Shown: positions 43,400 through 51,413 of the stretch, in pieces
Layout of the letters: each line of letters opens with the position of its first letter
How positions within the stretch are numbered: the stretch's first letter is position 1
From: Hyalangium gracile
Lineage (GTDB): Bacteria; Myxococcota; Myxococcia; Myxococcales; Myxococcaceae
Direction: 5' to 3'
Length of the DNA: 64,000 nucleotides
Assembly: GCF_020103725.1 (NCBI RefSeq)
Contig: NZ_JAHXBG010000028.1
Location: forward strand, 1-64,000
Made by a program: the position numbers and the translations under genes
The notes under the pieces: generated by a model
What the model was told of the DNA's origin: nothing
Databases searched by the model: none
Seen by the model: only the letters and a program-made list of their open reading frames with translations

Positions 43400-43695
43400 G
43401 TTCCCCCAGAGATAACAGCCTCCACCACGGTGGCATCAACTCCGTGAATGACGATTCGCTTGCGACGCGACGCGTCACCCGCGAGGAGCTCCACCTGCCT
43501 CCGTGGAACCCCGAGGAGCTTGCCCAGGAACTCCACCAGGGCGGCATTGGCCTCGCCATCGACGGGAGGCGCCGCGAGCTGGACCTTGAGCAGGCCGTCG
43601 TGCTCGCCCACCACGCGGGTGCGCGAGGCGCGAGGCTGGACGAGCACCGCCAGCTCCACGCCATCCGGCACGGCCTTGAGCCAGGGAGGTGCCAC
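43396..43695 (-). CDS. DUF167 (YggU family) protein
   Basis: A 99-residue protein matching the DUF167/YggU family (LAVLVQPRASRTRVVGEHDG, LLKVQLAAPPVDGEANAALV, RRKRIVI). Members are small alpha/beta proteins of unknown function, often next to the yggT or divIVA-type genes. Start GTG at 43695, 3 bp after the divIVA stop. The family is conserved and the length (about 95-105) is normal. Confidence 0.88.
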   Translation of the reverse strand: MAPPWLKAVPDGVELAVLVQPRASRTRVVGEHDGLLKVQLAAPPVDGEANAALVEFLGKLLGVPRRQVELLAGDASRRKRIVIHGVDATVVEAVISGGT

Positions 43696-43698
43696 GGA

Positions 43699-44226
43699 CT
43701 ACTCGCCGCTGTTGGCCTTCTTCTGGGACAGGTAGGCCACGTTGTCCTCGATGCGGGCGTAGTCGCGGTCGGCGAAGGAGGGGGCGGCGAACGTCTCGAG
43801 CAGCTTGCGGTGGGCCTCCACCACGGAGCGCACCTGGGACTCGAACTGGGTGCGCTGGCGCTTGAGCTCGTTGATGTCCTCGACGACCTGCACCAGCTTC
43901 TGGTGGGCGCCGTGGACGATCTTCTCGGCCTGGTGCTCGGCGTCCGCGATGATGATCTCGGCCTCCTTCTTGGCGGCGGCCTTGAGGTCCTCGCTGATCT
44001 TCTGGGCGGTGACCATCGTCTCCTGGAGGGTGCGCTCGCGCTCCTGGTACTGCTCGATCCGGAGCTGGGCGCGCTTGGACTCCTCCTTGAGGGCGATGTT
44101 CTCCTTCACCACCTCTTCGAACTCGCCGGCGAGCAACTCCAGGTAGGCCTCTACCTCGCGGCGGGAGAACCCGCGGAGGGCGGTGTCGAACCGCTTCTGC
44201 CGGATGTCGAGCGGGGTGATCTTCAT
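43699..44226 (-). CDS. divIVA: DivIVA-domain protein
   Basis: A 175-residue coiled-coil protein. The N-terminal lipid-binding DivIVA domain (about 1-55: KITPLDIRQKRFDTALRGFS, RREVEAYLELLAGEFEEV) is clear, and a long coiled coil follows (AAAKKEAEIIIADAEHQAEK). DivIVA proteins mark negatively curved membrane at poles and septa and recruit partners. The start ATG lies 7 bp after a TATACT -10 element, so the mRNA is probably leaderless. First gene of a three-gene operon with DUF167 and the metallopeptidase. Confidence 0.88.
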   Translation of the reverse strand: MKITPLDIRQKRFDTALRGFSRREVEAYLELLAGEFEEVVKENIALKEESKRAQLRIEQYQERERTLQETMVTAQKISEDLKAAAKKEAEIIIADAEHQAEKIVHGAHQKLVQVVEDINELKRQRTQFESQVRSVVEAHRKLLETFAAPSFADRDYARIEDNVAYLSQKKANSGE

Positions 44227-44233
44227 GGCCCCG

Positions 44234-44239
44234 AGTATA
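44234..44239 (-). promoter_or_regulatory. TATACT -10 element of divIVA
   Basis: On the minus strand TATACT ends 7 bp before the ATG at 44226. No good -35 was found at 16-18 bp. The rest of the 334-bp gap (44227-44560) holds the inverted repeat at 44451-44479 and no gene. Confidence 0.55.
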
Positions 44240-44450
44240 GGTCAGCGCAGGGACTTCTCCAGGAAGTGCTCACCTGGTCGCCCGCCCGCGGATCCGCGCG
44301 CGGGCGTTCGAGCCTGGCTGGCTGCCTGGGTGGTTGTCACAGGTTACCGCCGAAGTGGAATTCCCAAGCCGGGAGCGCGACGACCTGGTGATGCCATCCT
44401 GTACGAACTGCGCATCGCTGAGGCCAGGCGCCCTGTGCGCGGACCGTTCG

Positions 44451-44479
44451 CGAACTGGTATGACAAGCAGACCAGTTCG
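44451..44479. repeat. Perfect inverted repeat CGAACTGGT / ACCAGTTCG
   Basis: CGAACTGGT (44451-44459) and ACCAGTTCG (44471-44479), 9 bp each with an 11-bp spacer. It lies between the proC stop and the divIVA start, with the palindrome GTTCGCGAAC (44446-44455) at its edge. The 20-bp centre-to-centre spacing (about two helical turns) suits a dimeric regulator. Confidence 0.5.
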
Positions 44480-44560
44480 GACAAAGTGCGCCCGGCGCGA
44501 GGGCGGACCGGACGCGGGGGATGTGGCCGTTCGTTGCCTCCCGAAAGGGATGAGCGCGGC

Positions 44561-45394
44561 TCACCGCTCCGACTTCTCGAGGAACTGCTCACCCAGTTCC
44601 TTGGCGCGGCGCGTGGCGGCCTCCACGGCGTTGATCAACGTCGTCCTCAGTCCGCCTGCCTCCAGGGTATGAAGACCCGCGATCGCCGTGCCGCCGGGGC
44701 TCGTCACCTGGTCCTTGAGCTGGCCGGGGTGGGCATTCGTCTCGATGAGGAGCTGGGCACTGCCGAGCACCGTCTGGGCGGCGAGCTTGAGCGCGGTGTA
44801 GCGCGGCAAGCCCACCTTCACGCCCGCGTCCGAGAGCGCCTCGATGACCAGGAACACATAGGCCGGGCCGCTGCCGGACAGGCCGGTGACGGCGTCCAGC
44901 AGGTTCTCCTCCACCACCGTGGTGGTGCCCACCGCCTGGAAGATGCGGCTGGCCACGGCCAGGTCCTCCTCGCTGGCGTGCTCGCCCCGAGCCAGGGCGC
45001 AGGCCCCCGCGCCCACCAGGGACGGCGTGTTGGGCATGGTGCGGATGATGCGCGCCCCGGCGCCCAGCCGCCGCTCCAGCGCCGCGATGGGCACGCCCGC
45101 GGCCACGGAGATGATGAGCTTGCGGTGGTCCAGCGCGGGCGCCACCTGGACGACCAGCTTGTCCATGGCCTGCGGCTTCACCGAGAGGATGATGATGTCC
45201 GCCTCGCGCGCGGCGGCCACGTTGTCCTGGGTGGTGCGCACGCCGTAGAGGCGCTTGAGCTCCTCCAGGCGCTCGGTCCGGCGGCCGGTGGCGATGATGC
45301 CCTCCGGACGCGCGGTGCCGGCGCGAAGCAGACCCTTGAGGATGGCCTCGGCCATGTTGCCGGTGCCGAGGAAGGCGATGGTGCGTTCGAGCAT
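44561..45394 (-). CDS. proC: Pyrroline-5-carboxylate reductase
   Basis: A 277-residue enzyme catalysing the last step of proline synthesis, NAD(P)H reduction of 1-pyrroline-5-carboxylate. The Rossmann fold starts TIAFLGTGNMAEAILKGLL. The VKPQ segment (DIIILSVKPQAMDKL), RTMPNTPSLVGAG and the terminal SPGGTAIAGLHTLEAGGLR are the family signatures. Length is normal. It lies 24 bp after the HEAT-repeat gene on the same strand, likely in one unit. Confidence 0.96.
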   Translation of the reverse strand: MLERTIAFLGTGNMAEAILKGLLRAGTARPEGIIATGRRTERLEELKRLYGVRTTQDNVAAAREADIIILSVKPQAMDKLVVQVAPALDHRKLIISVAAGVPIAALERRLGAGARIIRTMPNTPSLVGAGACALARGEHASEEDLAVASRIFQAVGTTTVVEENLLDAVTGLSGSGPAYVFLVIEALSDAGVKVGLPRYTALKLAAQTVLGSAQLLIETNAHPGQLKDQVTSPGGTAIAGLHTLEAGGLRTTLINAVEAATRRAKELGEQFLEKSER

Positions 45395-45418
45395 GTTCGG
45401 ATTCCTGGACTCAGGGCT

Positions 45419-45925
45419 TCACTTCGCCGCGCCCCAGCGCGCCGCGACGTTCAGCGCGGCGGACTGGATGGCGTAGGGCAGGCGGGGATCGCGCGAGGCG
45501 CCCTCGATGGCGGCGCGGGCAGTGGGCGTGCGCTGGTAGAGCAGCCCATCCAGCGCCTGGAGCTTCACCGCATCCGGCAGGCGCGTGCTGCGCACCACGC
45601 CGATGAGGATCTCCTCGGCGCGAGGGTGCTGGAAGAGGGCCACGGCGCGCACGGCGGCCGACTGGATGCGCGGGTTGGGATCCCACAGCAGCGCGGACAG
45701 CGGGCCCAGGGCGCGCGGGTCTCCCAGCAGCGCCAGGTCCTCGATGGCGATGGCGCGGATCTCCTCGGGCGCCGGCTCCGTCGTCCACAGGATGCCGCGC
45801 AGCAGCGCCACGTCCGGGCTCACGGGGGCCGCGGCGGGCTCGGTCGAACCCGGCGCCGACGCCGCACCCTGGGCCAGGGCGGCGGGGGCGGTCAGCAGAA
45901 GGCCGGCGAGCAGCAGGGGACGCAT
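45419..45925 (-). CDS. Exported HEAT-repeat protein
   Basis: A 168-residue protein with a signal peptide (LLLAGLLLTAPAALAQ) and an Ala/Pro-rich spacer. At least three HEAT-type helix pairs follow (ALLGDPRALGPLSALLWDPN, IQSAAVRAVALFQHPRAEEI and RLPYAIQSAALNVAARWG). It probably acts as a periplasmic protein-binding scaffold. It is 24 bp upstream of proC on the same strand but has no functional link to proline synthesis that I can see. The upstream 159 bp separate it from the divergent DnaJ gene. Confidence 0.72.
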   Translation of the reverse strand: MRPLLLAGLLLTAPAALAQGAASAPGSTEPAAAPVSPDVALLRGILWTTEPAPEEIRAIAIEDLALLGDPRALGPLSALLWDPNPRIQSAAVRAVALFQHPRAEEILIGVVRSTRLPDAVKLQALDGLLYQRTPTARAAIEGASRDPRLPYAIQSAALNVAARWGAAK

Positions 45926-46084
45926 GGCATGCCTCGGGGAAGGGGAGGCCCGGTTCTTACCGGAAAACCGCTGGATTGGGGCGCCGCCCGTGCAGAGTGG
46001 CGGCAGTTTTCTTGACGGGATCTCCGATCGTGGGACTGTGTCGGTGCTACAGGCATGTGGCGCCTACAGGAGCGACGAGCAGCC

Positions 46085-46603
46085 ATGAGTTCGGTGGCAG
46101 TGAACTGGCAGACGCTGGACAACGTCGAGGTCGAGTGCACCCACTGCGGCGTGAGGATGACGCTGCACGAGGGGAGCGGCCGGCGGGTGAAGTACTTCCG
46201 CTGCGGCTCCTGCCACCGGTGGGTGTCGAGCACCTACACGGACATCTTCAAGTCGGACGCCAAGCTGCGCACGCACCCGGTGAAGGACACCTCCGCCGAG
46301 GACGCGAACTTCATCCAGGTGAAGGATCGGCTGGAGCGGTGGCTGGCGGCGCTGGAGGAGCAGGACCCGTACCACGTGCTGGGCGTGTCGCCGCTGGACT
46401 CCCCGGAGGTGGTGCGCACGCGCTACCGCGAGCTGGCGATGGAGCGGCACCCGGACCGGGGCGGCTCGGTGGAGAAGATGCGCGAGCTCAATGAGGCCTA
46501 CGAGCGAATCCTGCGCCACCGTCAGCGCAAGCGCGAGGAGGCCATGGCCCAGCGCAAGCTGGTGGAGGACAGCGAGGCGTCCCTGCCGGCCCGCAGCAGG
46601 TAG
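46085..46603 (+). CDS. DnaJ-domain protein with N-terminal zinc ribbon
   Basis: A 172-residue protein. The N-terminal zinc ribbon has CTHCG and CGSCHRW (about 18-49). The C-terminal J domain (about 98-160: DPYHVLGVSPLDSPEVVRTR) carries the HPD motif (ERHPDRGG) that stimulates Hsp70 ATPase. It is probably a dedicated DnaK co-chaperone. The ATG at 46085 is the first good start. Its last 82 bp overlap the end of the convergent SpoIIM gene, an unusually long tail-to-tail overlap. Confidence 0.8.
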   Translation: MSSVAVNWQTLDNVEVECTHCGVRMTLHEGSGRRVKYFRCGSCHRWVSSTYTDIFKSDAKLRTHPVKDTSAEDANFIQVKDRLERWLAALEEQDPYHVLGVSPLDSPEVVRTRYRELAMERHPDRGGSVEKMRELNEAYERILRHRQRKREEAMAQRKLVEDSEASLPARSR

Positions 46604-47529
46604 GCCCAGAACAGCCCCCCCAGCGTCAGGCCCAGCAGGGCCTTGAGCGCGGTGGGGAAGAGGCTGCCCGGAGAGATGAAGCCCTCCACCATGGCGATGG
46701 CGGCCAGGAAGGGCGCGCAGCCCAGCACCAGCTTCACGGCCACCTTGCCGCGCAGCGCCAGCGCCTGAGCGCGCGGCAGCTCGCCCGGATCGATCAAGGC
46801 CTGACCGACGATGAGCCCCGCGCCCCCGGCGATGGTGATGATGGACAGCTCCACCGGGCCGTGCGCGGAGACGAAGTCCAGCAGCTTGAGCCCCAGGCCC
46901 TCGCGCGCGCACAGCGCGGAGATGGCGCCGATCTGCACCCCGTTGTTTACCAGGGTGAACACCGTGCCCAGGCCCAGGAGGATGCCCGAGGCGAAGGTGA
47001 AGATGACGACGGTGAGGTTGTTGGTGGCGATGCCCGAGGACACCGCGTTGGGCGGGGCCACGGAGAGGATGTCGTCGGTCCACATCCTCCCGGCCGCCAC
47101 GTGGTCCCGCACGCCCTGAGGCACGAGCAGCTCCGCGCCGCGCGGCTCCAGCAGCACCACGAGCGCCCCCAGCAGCAGCCCCAGGATGAAGAGGCTGGCG
47201 CTCACGGCGACGAAGCGCCCCTCCGCGCGCAGGGTGGCGGGGAACTCGCGGCGGAAGAAGTCCCGCACGGCGAGCCAGCGATCTCGGGGGGGCTGGTAGA
47301 TGGCGGCGTAGCCCTGGCCGCACAGCTGGTTGAGGAAGCGGTGCGCGTCCGTGCCCGGGTAGAACGTCTGCGCATGGGCCAGGTCCGCGGCGGCGCGGCG
47401 GTAGAGCGTGTCCAGCCGGCGCAGCTCCTCCAGGCGCACGGTGCCCGCGCGCTGACGGGCGAGCAGCTCCTGCAGCGCCTCCCAGTCCGGGCGCCGCCGG
47501 CCGACGAAGGCGGGGAGGGACTCGGCCAT
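46522..47529 (-). CDS. SpoIIM/DUF95-family membrane protein
   Basis: A 335-residue integral membrane protein of the stage II sporulation M family. A cytoplasmic N-terminal part (DWEALQELLARQRAGTVRLE) is followed by about five transmembrane helices (for example LFILGLLLGALVVLL, LTVVIFTFASGILLGLGTVF, SIITIAGGAGLIVGQAL). Outside Bacillus the family is not specific to sporulation; it often sits with RDD proteins, as here, and its role is unclear. The start ATG is 1 bp after the RDD stop. Its 3' end overlaps the DnaJ gene on the other strand. Confidence 0.85.
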   Translation of the reverse strand: MAESLPAFVGRRRPDWEALQELLARQRAGTVRLEELRRLDTLYRRAAADLAHAQTFYPGTDAHRFLNQLCGQGYAAIYQPPRDRWLAVRDFFRREFPATLRAEGRFVAVSASLFILGLLLGALVVLLEPRGAELLVPQGVRDHVAAGRMWTDDILSVAPPNAVSSGIATNNLTVVIFTFASGILLGLGTVFTLVNNGVQIGAISALCAREGLGLKLLDFVSAHGPVELSIITIAGGAGLIVGQALIDPGELPRAQALALRGKVAVKLVLGCAPFLAAIAMVEGFISPGSLFPTALKALLGLTLGGLFWAYLLRAGRDASLSSTSLRWAMASSRLR

Positions 47530-47530
47530 G

Positions 47531-48304
47531 TCAGCGCACCGCCTGGGCGCGGGCCCGGAGGAACTCCTCGGTGGCCTGGGTCGAGGCGAGCACGGCGGCG
47601 CGCTCCTCCTCGGCCAGCCCGCCCAGGCGCTCCACCATGCGGGTGCCCAGCTGCCGCCGCGCGTCCGGCTCCAGCCACTTCGCGCGCTCCAGGAAGGCGA
47701 GGATCAGCTCCACCTCCTCGGACGCCAGCGGCCCCGCGCCGGCGGGGAGCACCGTCGGGAGGGCCTGCGCCGAGGCCTGGGCGGCAGCCGTGTACTTGCC
47801 CAGATCGAAGCGCTCCTCTCGCACCAGCACCGTGCCGGCCAGCAGATCCCCCAGCCGGCGGTGCTGCCGGGTGAAGAGCATGCTCAGCGTGCCCACCGCA
47901 TAGAACGCGGGGAGGAAGTCCACGGCGCGCAGCAGGTTGCGCACGGCGCTCTCGTAGACGCCGATGGGCGAGCCATCCACCCGCACCACGCGGATGCGCA
48001 GCAGCCGCTTGCCCGGTGTCTGCCCATGGAAGAAGACCTCGGCGAGCGTCCAGTACAGCCACTGCGTGGCGAAGAATCCCACCGCCAGCACTGTCTGCGC
48101 AAACCCAGACAGCCCCTGGAAGACGCCCAGCACGTCCGACACGAGCAGCGAGAAGATGAAGTAGGCGGTGACCCAGAAGAAGAAGAGCAGCGTGGCGTCG
48201 ACGAGCCAGGCCAGGCAGCGGTAGCCAATTCCTGCCACCGGCAGGGTGAGGGCAACGCGCTCGGGGGTGGCGACATCCAGGCTGGGCGAGGAGGCGGAGG
48301 CCAT
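47531..48304 (-). CDS. RDD-family membrane protein
   Basis: A 257-residue membrane protein with the RDD domain: ATPERVALTLPVAGIGYRCL, AWLVDATLLFFFW (the RDD Asp), and PGKRLLRIRVVRVDGSPIG. Three or four transmembrane helices are followed by a cytoplasmic helical tail (about 165-257). RDD proteins are proposed transporters or membrane partners. The ATG at 48304 is chosen because GAGGAG precedes it; the open frame reaches 48373 without similarity. Divergent from fruA, with 260 bp between. Confidence 0.85.
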   Translation of the reverse strand: MASASSPSLDVATPERVALTLPVAGIGYRCLAWLVDATLLFFFWVTAYFIFSLLVSDVLGVFQGLSGFAQTVLAVGFFATQWLYWTLAEVFFHGQTPGKRLLRIRVVRVDGSPIGVYESAVRNLLRAVDFLPAFYAVGTLSMLFTRQHRRLGDLLAGTVLVREERFDLGKYTAAAQASAQALPTVLPAGAGPLASEEVELILAFLERAKWLEPDARRQLGTRMVERLGGLAEEERAAVLASTQATEEFLRARAQAVR

Positions 48305-48334
48305 GGGCTCCTCAGCATACGCTGGCCCGGACCG

Positions 48335-48448
48335 CTGTCCTTCGGACAGAAGGACCTGTCCCTCCCTGGACAAAAATCAAGCCCCAACGTCCGAAACCCC
48401 TGGACTCCGGTTGCAGACGTGCCCACTTGACACTCCGCCCCGGGGCGG
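48335..48448. promoter_or_regulatory. Dyad cluster in the RDD-fruA divergent region
   Basis: CTGTCC-TTC-GGACAG (48335-48349) is followed by CTGTCC (48356-48361) and TGGACA (48367-48372), a second dyad. Further in, TTGACA (48427-48432) precedes the 14-bp palindrome CCGCCCCGGGGCGG (48435-48448). fruA is under tight developmental control in M. xanthus, so these are candidate operator sites; none matches a site I can name with confidence. Confidence 0.45.
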
Positions 48449-48564
48449 TTCGCGAAGGAGGGGCGTTTGGTGGTAATTTTCCTTGCAAGCTGGTCGTAGT
48501 AGGGGCCAGTGAAGCAGCCGTACAAAAAACCAGGCAGCACGCCATGACAGCTGGGGGGCTTCGC

Positions 48565-49254
48565 ATGGCAACCAATCAGATCGCTGTACGTGTGTCCGTT
48601 CTCGAGGGGCCGTGGTCCGCCTACAAGGGGCTGGCTGATGGACTTCGAGGAGAGGGTTTGCAAGTCATGTCCGTGGCGCGGGATGTCCGAGCGCTCCTGG
48701 ACAGCTTGGGGACAGATCCACCGCAGGTGGCCATCCTGGACGTGGAGCCGGACGGAGATACCGCGGAAGGGTGCTCGGTGACAGAGGGGCTCGGCCTGTT
48801 GCGCGAGGCCCGGAAGCGCAGGCTGGAGGTCCGCATGTTGATGCTGTCCTCGGTCAACGCGCCGGAGATCATCTCCCAGTGCTTCGACGAGGGCGCCTCG
48901 GGGTATCTCTTCCGGGTCGGCCTGGGCGTGCCCTCGGTGGCCAATGCCATCCAGGGGCTCGTGAAGGGCGAGCGCCTGTTCCCCGTCCAGCTCCTGCGCA
49001 ACGACTTCGAGCAGCCGCCCGCCGTGACGCAGCCCTCGAGCGTGCTGCACACGCTCACGCAGCGGGAGCGCGAGGTGCTCTCGTACGTGGCGGGAGGCGC
49101 GGACAACCTGAAGATCTCCGCGCACCTGCAGATCGCCGAGCGCACGGTGAAGTCCCACGTGACGCAGCTCTACCGGAAGCTGGGCGCGGAGAACCGGACG
49201 CAGCTGGCGCTGCGCGCCTGTCACCTGGGGGTACGCCCACCGGCGGACCTCTGA
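48565..49254 (+). CDS. fruA: Developmental response regulator FruA (LuxR-type HTH)
   Basis: A 229-residue orphan response regulator controlling fruiting body development. The sequence from ATG 48565 (MATNQIAVRVSVLEGPWSAY) matches M. xanthus FruA in start, total length and in placing the putative acceptor Asp at residue 59 (VAILDVEP). The C-terminal GerE/LuxR helix-turn-helix reads LTQREREVLSYVAGGADNLK then IAERTVKSHVTQLYRKLGAE. Acidic-pocket conservation is poor in this atypical receiver, as known for FruA. An upstream ATG at 48544 would add seven residues. Read divergently from the RDD gene. Confidence 0.93.
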   Translation: MATNQIAVRVSVLEGPWSAYKGLADGLRGEGLQVMSVARDVRALLDSLGTDPPQVAILDVEPDGDTAEGCSVTEGLGLLREARKRRLEVRMLMLSSVNAPEIISQCFDEGASGYLFRVGLGVPSVANAIQGLVKGERLFPVQLLRNDFEQPPAVTQPSSVLHTLTQREREVLSYVAGGADNLKISAHLQIAERTVKSHVTQLYRKLGAENRTQLALRACHLGVRPPADL

Positions 49255-49260
49255 GGTACC

Positions 49261-49286
49261 GCCCCCTCCTGCCTGATGGAGGGGGC
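49261..49286 (+). terminator. Hairpin terminator-like element after fruA
   Basis: GCCCCCTC (49261-49268) pairs perfectly with GAGGGGGC (49279-49286), 6 nt after the fruA stop. No U tract follows. Confidence 0.55.
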
Positions 49287-49380
49287 GCTGCCCAGGCCCG
49301 CCGCCACTTGAATCCCGGGTGGCGGCCTGGCTGGCGCGTGGGACGGGAGGAGTCCAGGCACATATGCTCGGGCTCTCTCC

Positions 49381-50526
49381 ATGGAAAGGCGTCGCGTCTT
49401 GCTCCGCTCCCTCGTGCTCATCGGCTGCGTCCTCGGTATCGGCTGTGCCTCGGCGCCCAAGCGTGCTCCCACGGGCTCCACGGAGTCGGCCTCGGAGGCC
49501 CCGCGCCCGGGTTCCACCGGGCATCCCGACTTCCTCTCTCCCGCGGACGTGATGAAGCGGCTGGAGGAGTCGAAGGTGCAGTACCGCCTGGAGCCGAAGG
49601 ACTCACCGCCGGGAGGCTGGGCGGACCAGCTCTGGCCCCAGCGCGTCGAGCCGGTGACGGCTCCCCGCGTGGTGGTCGAGGGCGGACAGCGCGTCATCCA
49701 GGAGTGGCCGGAGAACCCGAAGGCGCAGGAGCTGGTCAACCAGGGCGAGGTGCACTTCCGGGACCGCCGCTACGCGGAGGCGGCGAAGCTCTATGCGCAG
49801 GCGGTCGAGGCGTGCCCCGACTGCTACCTGGCGCGGGCCTACCTGGGGGACGCGAGGCTCTTTGGCGGCGACCCGGAGGCGGCGCTGGTCGACTATCGGA
49901 AGGCCACGGAGCTCAACCCGTATGACTATCGGCTCTACTACTTCCAGGGCAGCGCGCTCGCGAGGCTGGGACGGCTGGCGGAAGCCCGGGACGCCTTCGC
50001 CTCGTCGCTGGTGCTGAACCCTCGCAACCCGGTGCTCCGACAGTTCTTCCGGGAGAACCGGGGGCTGGGCATGGCGCTGCAGGGCGACATCCTGGTGCCG
50101 CGAGGCTTCGCGCACGAGGAGGGCAACGATGTGATGATCGAGTTCGATCCGGACTACGGCGCCGCGTGGCTGGCCTTCGCCAACTGCAAGGCGCTGTGGA
50201 TCGGAGAGCCCTCGCACCGGGAGGAGATGACGGGGACCACCGAGCGCCACTTCTCCTCGATCGAGGAGACCGAGTGCCTGGTGTCGACGGCCATGGTCCA
50301 CGTGACGCAGAGCGAGAACGCGGACGCGACGCAGAACATGGATCCCTCCCTGGATCGGCTGATGGCCGTCATCGAGGACGGGATGGTGACGGAGCTGGTC
50401 CTCTTCGAGCTGGCCACCCGCGTCCACCCCCAGTACACGCTCACGCTGGATGACGCCGATCGGGAGCGGCTGAAGGCCTACGTCCTCGAGCACGTGCTGC
50501 TGCCCGTGCGCTCGCTGAGCCTCTGA
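49381..50526 (+). CDS. TPR lipoprotein of unknown function
   Basis: A 381-residue lipoprotein; the signal ends VLGIGC (Cys 22). Three TPR-like motifs lie at about 115-220 (VNQGEVHFRDRRYAEAAKLY, RAYLGDARLFGGDPEAALVD, YYFQGSALARLGRLAEARDA). A C-terminal domain follows (about 235-381: VMIEFDPDYGAAWLAFANCK and HFSSIEETECLVSTAMVHVT), with no family I recognise. A TATGCT -10-like hexamer lies 12 bp before the ATG. It likely faces the periplasm and binds protein partners. Located between fruA and the accessory genes. Confidence 0.78.
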   Translation: MERRRVLLRSLVLIGCVLGIGCASAPKRAPTGSTESASEAPRPGSTGHPDFLSPADVMKRLEESKVQYRLEPKDSPPGGWADQLWPQRVEPVTAPRVVVEGGQRVIQEWPENPKAQELVNQGEVHFRDRRYAEAAKLYAQAVEACPDCYLARAYLGDARLFGGDPEAALVDYRKATELNPYDYRLYYFQGSALARLGRLAEARDAFASSLVLNPRNPVLRQFFRENRGLGMALQGDILVPRGFAHEEGNDVMIEFDPDYGAAWLAFANCKALWIGEPSHREEMTGTTERHFSSIEETECLVSTAMVHVTQSENADATQNMDPSLDRLMAVIEDGMVTELVLFELATRVHPQYTLTLDDADRERLKAYVLEHVLLPVRSLSL

Positions 50527-50541
50527 GGGCTGGGAGGGAGG

Positions 50542-50667
50542 CTACAGGCCCAGCTTCTGGCGCAGCACCGCATACGCCTGGCGCAGGCGCTGATCCACGG
50601 GCGACTCCAGGGCGATGCGCTGGAAGAACGAGCTCTCCGTGAGGACGATGGTGTCCGGCCGGGCCAT
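50542..50667 (-). CDS. Small hypothetical protein (41 residues)
   Basis: A short open frame MARPDTIVLTESSFFQRIAL... ending LRQKLGL. It is supported by a strong ribosome site (GGAGGG, about 5 nt before the ATG) and by lying on the same strand 46 bp downstream of the hypothetical gene at 50714-51376. The product would be helical and basic. It is too short for any family call; expression is not proven. Confidence 0.5.
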   Translation of the reverse strand: MARPDTIVLTESSFFQRIALESPVDQRLRQAYAVLRQKLGL

Positions 50668-50713
50668 CGGCCCTCCAGAAGGGGACGTGTGGACGGCAAT
50701 GGAGGCGGGGCGT

Positions 50714-51376
50714 TCAGAGACGGGCGAGCAGGGCGCCGAGCACCGACTTGGAGACCTCGGGGGCCCGCGGCAGCAACTCCGTGGGCATCCAGTAGTGGAG
50801 GACCCGATTGTCCGTCTCGACCTTCGAGCGGATGAACTCCATGCCTCCCGCGCTGGCGCGCTCGGGAGCCTGAGGGAAGCAGCGCTTGCACAGGCACGGT
50901 AGCTTCGACTCGGGCTCGTGGGCGGTGAGGTTGACGGGGCCAGCCTGGGCCGGAGCCTGGGGGGCCGCGCCCGCCGCAGCGCCGCTGGCCTGGAGCAGCA
51001 GGGTGACGTCCTCGGCGGACAGGGCTCGGGGCGTCTGGAGCGACATGCCCAGGGCGCCCTTCGCCGCGCTGATGCCCTTGCCCGACTCGAAGCGGATGCG
51101 CGGGATGAGCGCGGTGATGTCGGTGATGGGGACGCGGTTGGCATTGGCGCGCCACTCGTCCTCCTGGAACTTCAACCCCTCGAGCACCGCCACCAGCCAG
51201 AGCGCCTCCTTGGGTGGACGCACGGTGACCAGGAAGAGGCGGCCCCCGGACTTGAGCGGATCGAGGTTGCGACTGGCGCTGCGGTACCGGTCGAGCGGAA
51301 GGACGTCGCCGGGCTTGCGGCCAGTCGCCTCCTTCTCGAAGACCGCCTTGCTGATGATGGCCAGCATGTCGGGCAT
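50714..51376 (-). CDS. Hypothetical protein
   Basis: A 220-residue protein without signal peptide (MPDMLAIISKAVFEKEATGR...). An N-terminal alpha/beta domain (LDRYRSASRNLDPLKSGGRL then FLVTVRPPKEALWLVAVLEG) resembles proteins that measure or modify small molecules, but no motif decides it. A short Ala-rich linker and a Cys-rich patch (LPCLCKRCFPQ, about 160-170) suggest a metal-binding element. The start is 37 bp from the divergent HEAT/AKR gene at 51414. A 41-residue gene follows on the same strand. Confidence 0.65.
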   Translation of the reverse strand: MPDMLAIISKAVFEKEATGRKPGDVLPLDRYRSASRNLDPLKSGGRLFLVTVRPPKEALWLVAVLEGLKFQEDEWRANANRVPITDITALIPRIRFESGKGISAAKGALGMSLQTPRALSAEDVTLLLQASGAAAGAAPQAPAQAGPVNLTAHEPESKLPCLCKRCFPQAPERASAGGMEFIRSKVETDNRVLHYWMPTELLPRAPEVSKSVLGALLARL

Positions 51377-51413
51377 GGGCGGAGTGTATCAGGGCCGGTA
51401 GAGTTTGCGTGTC

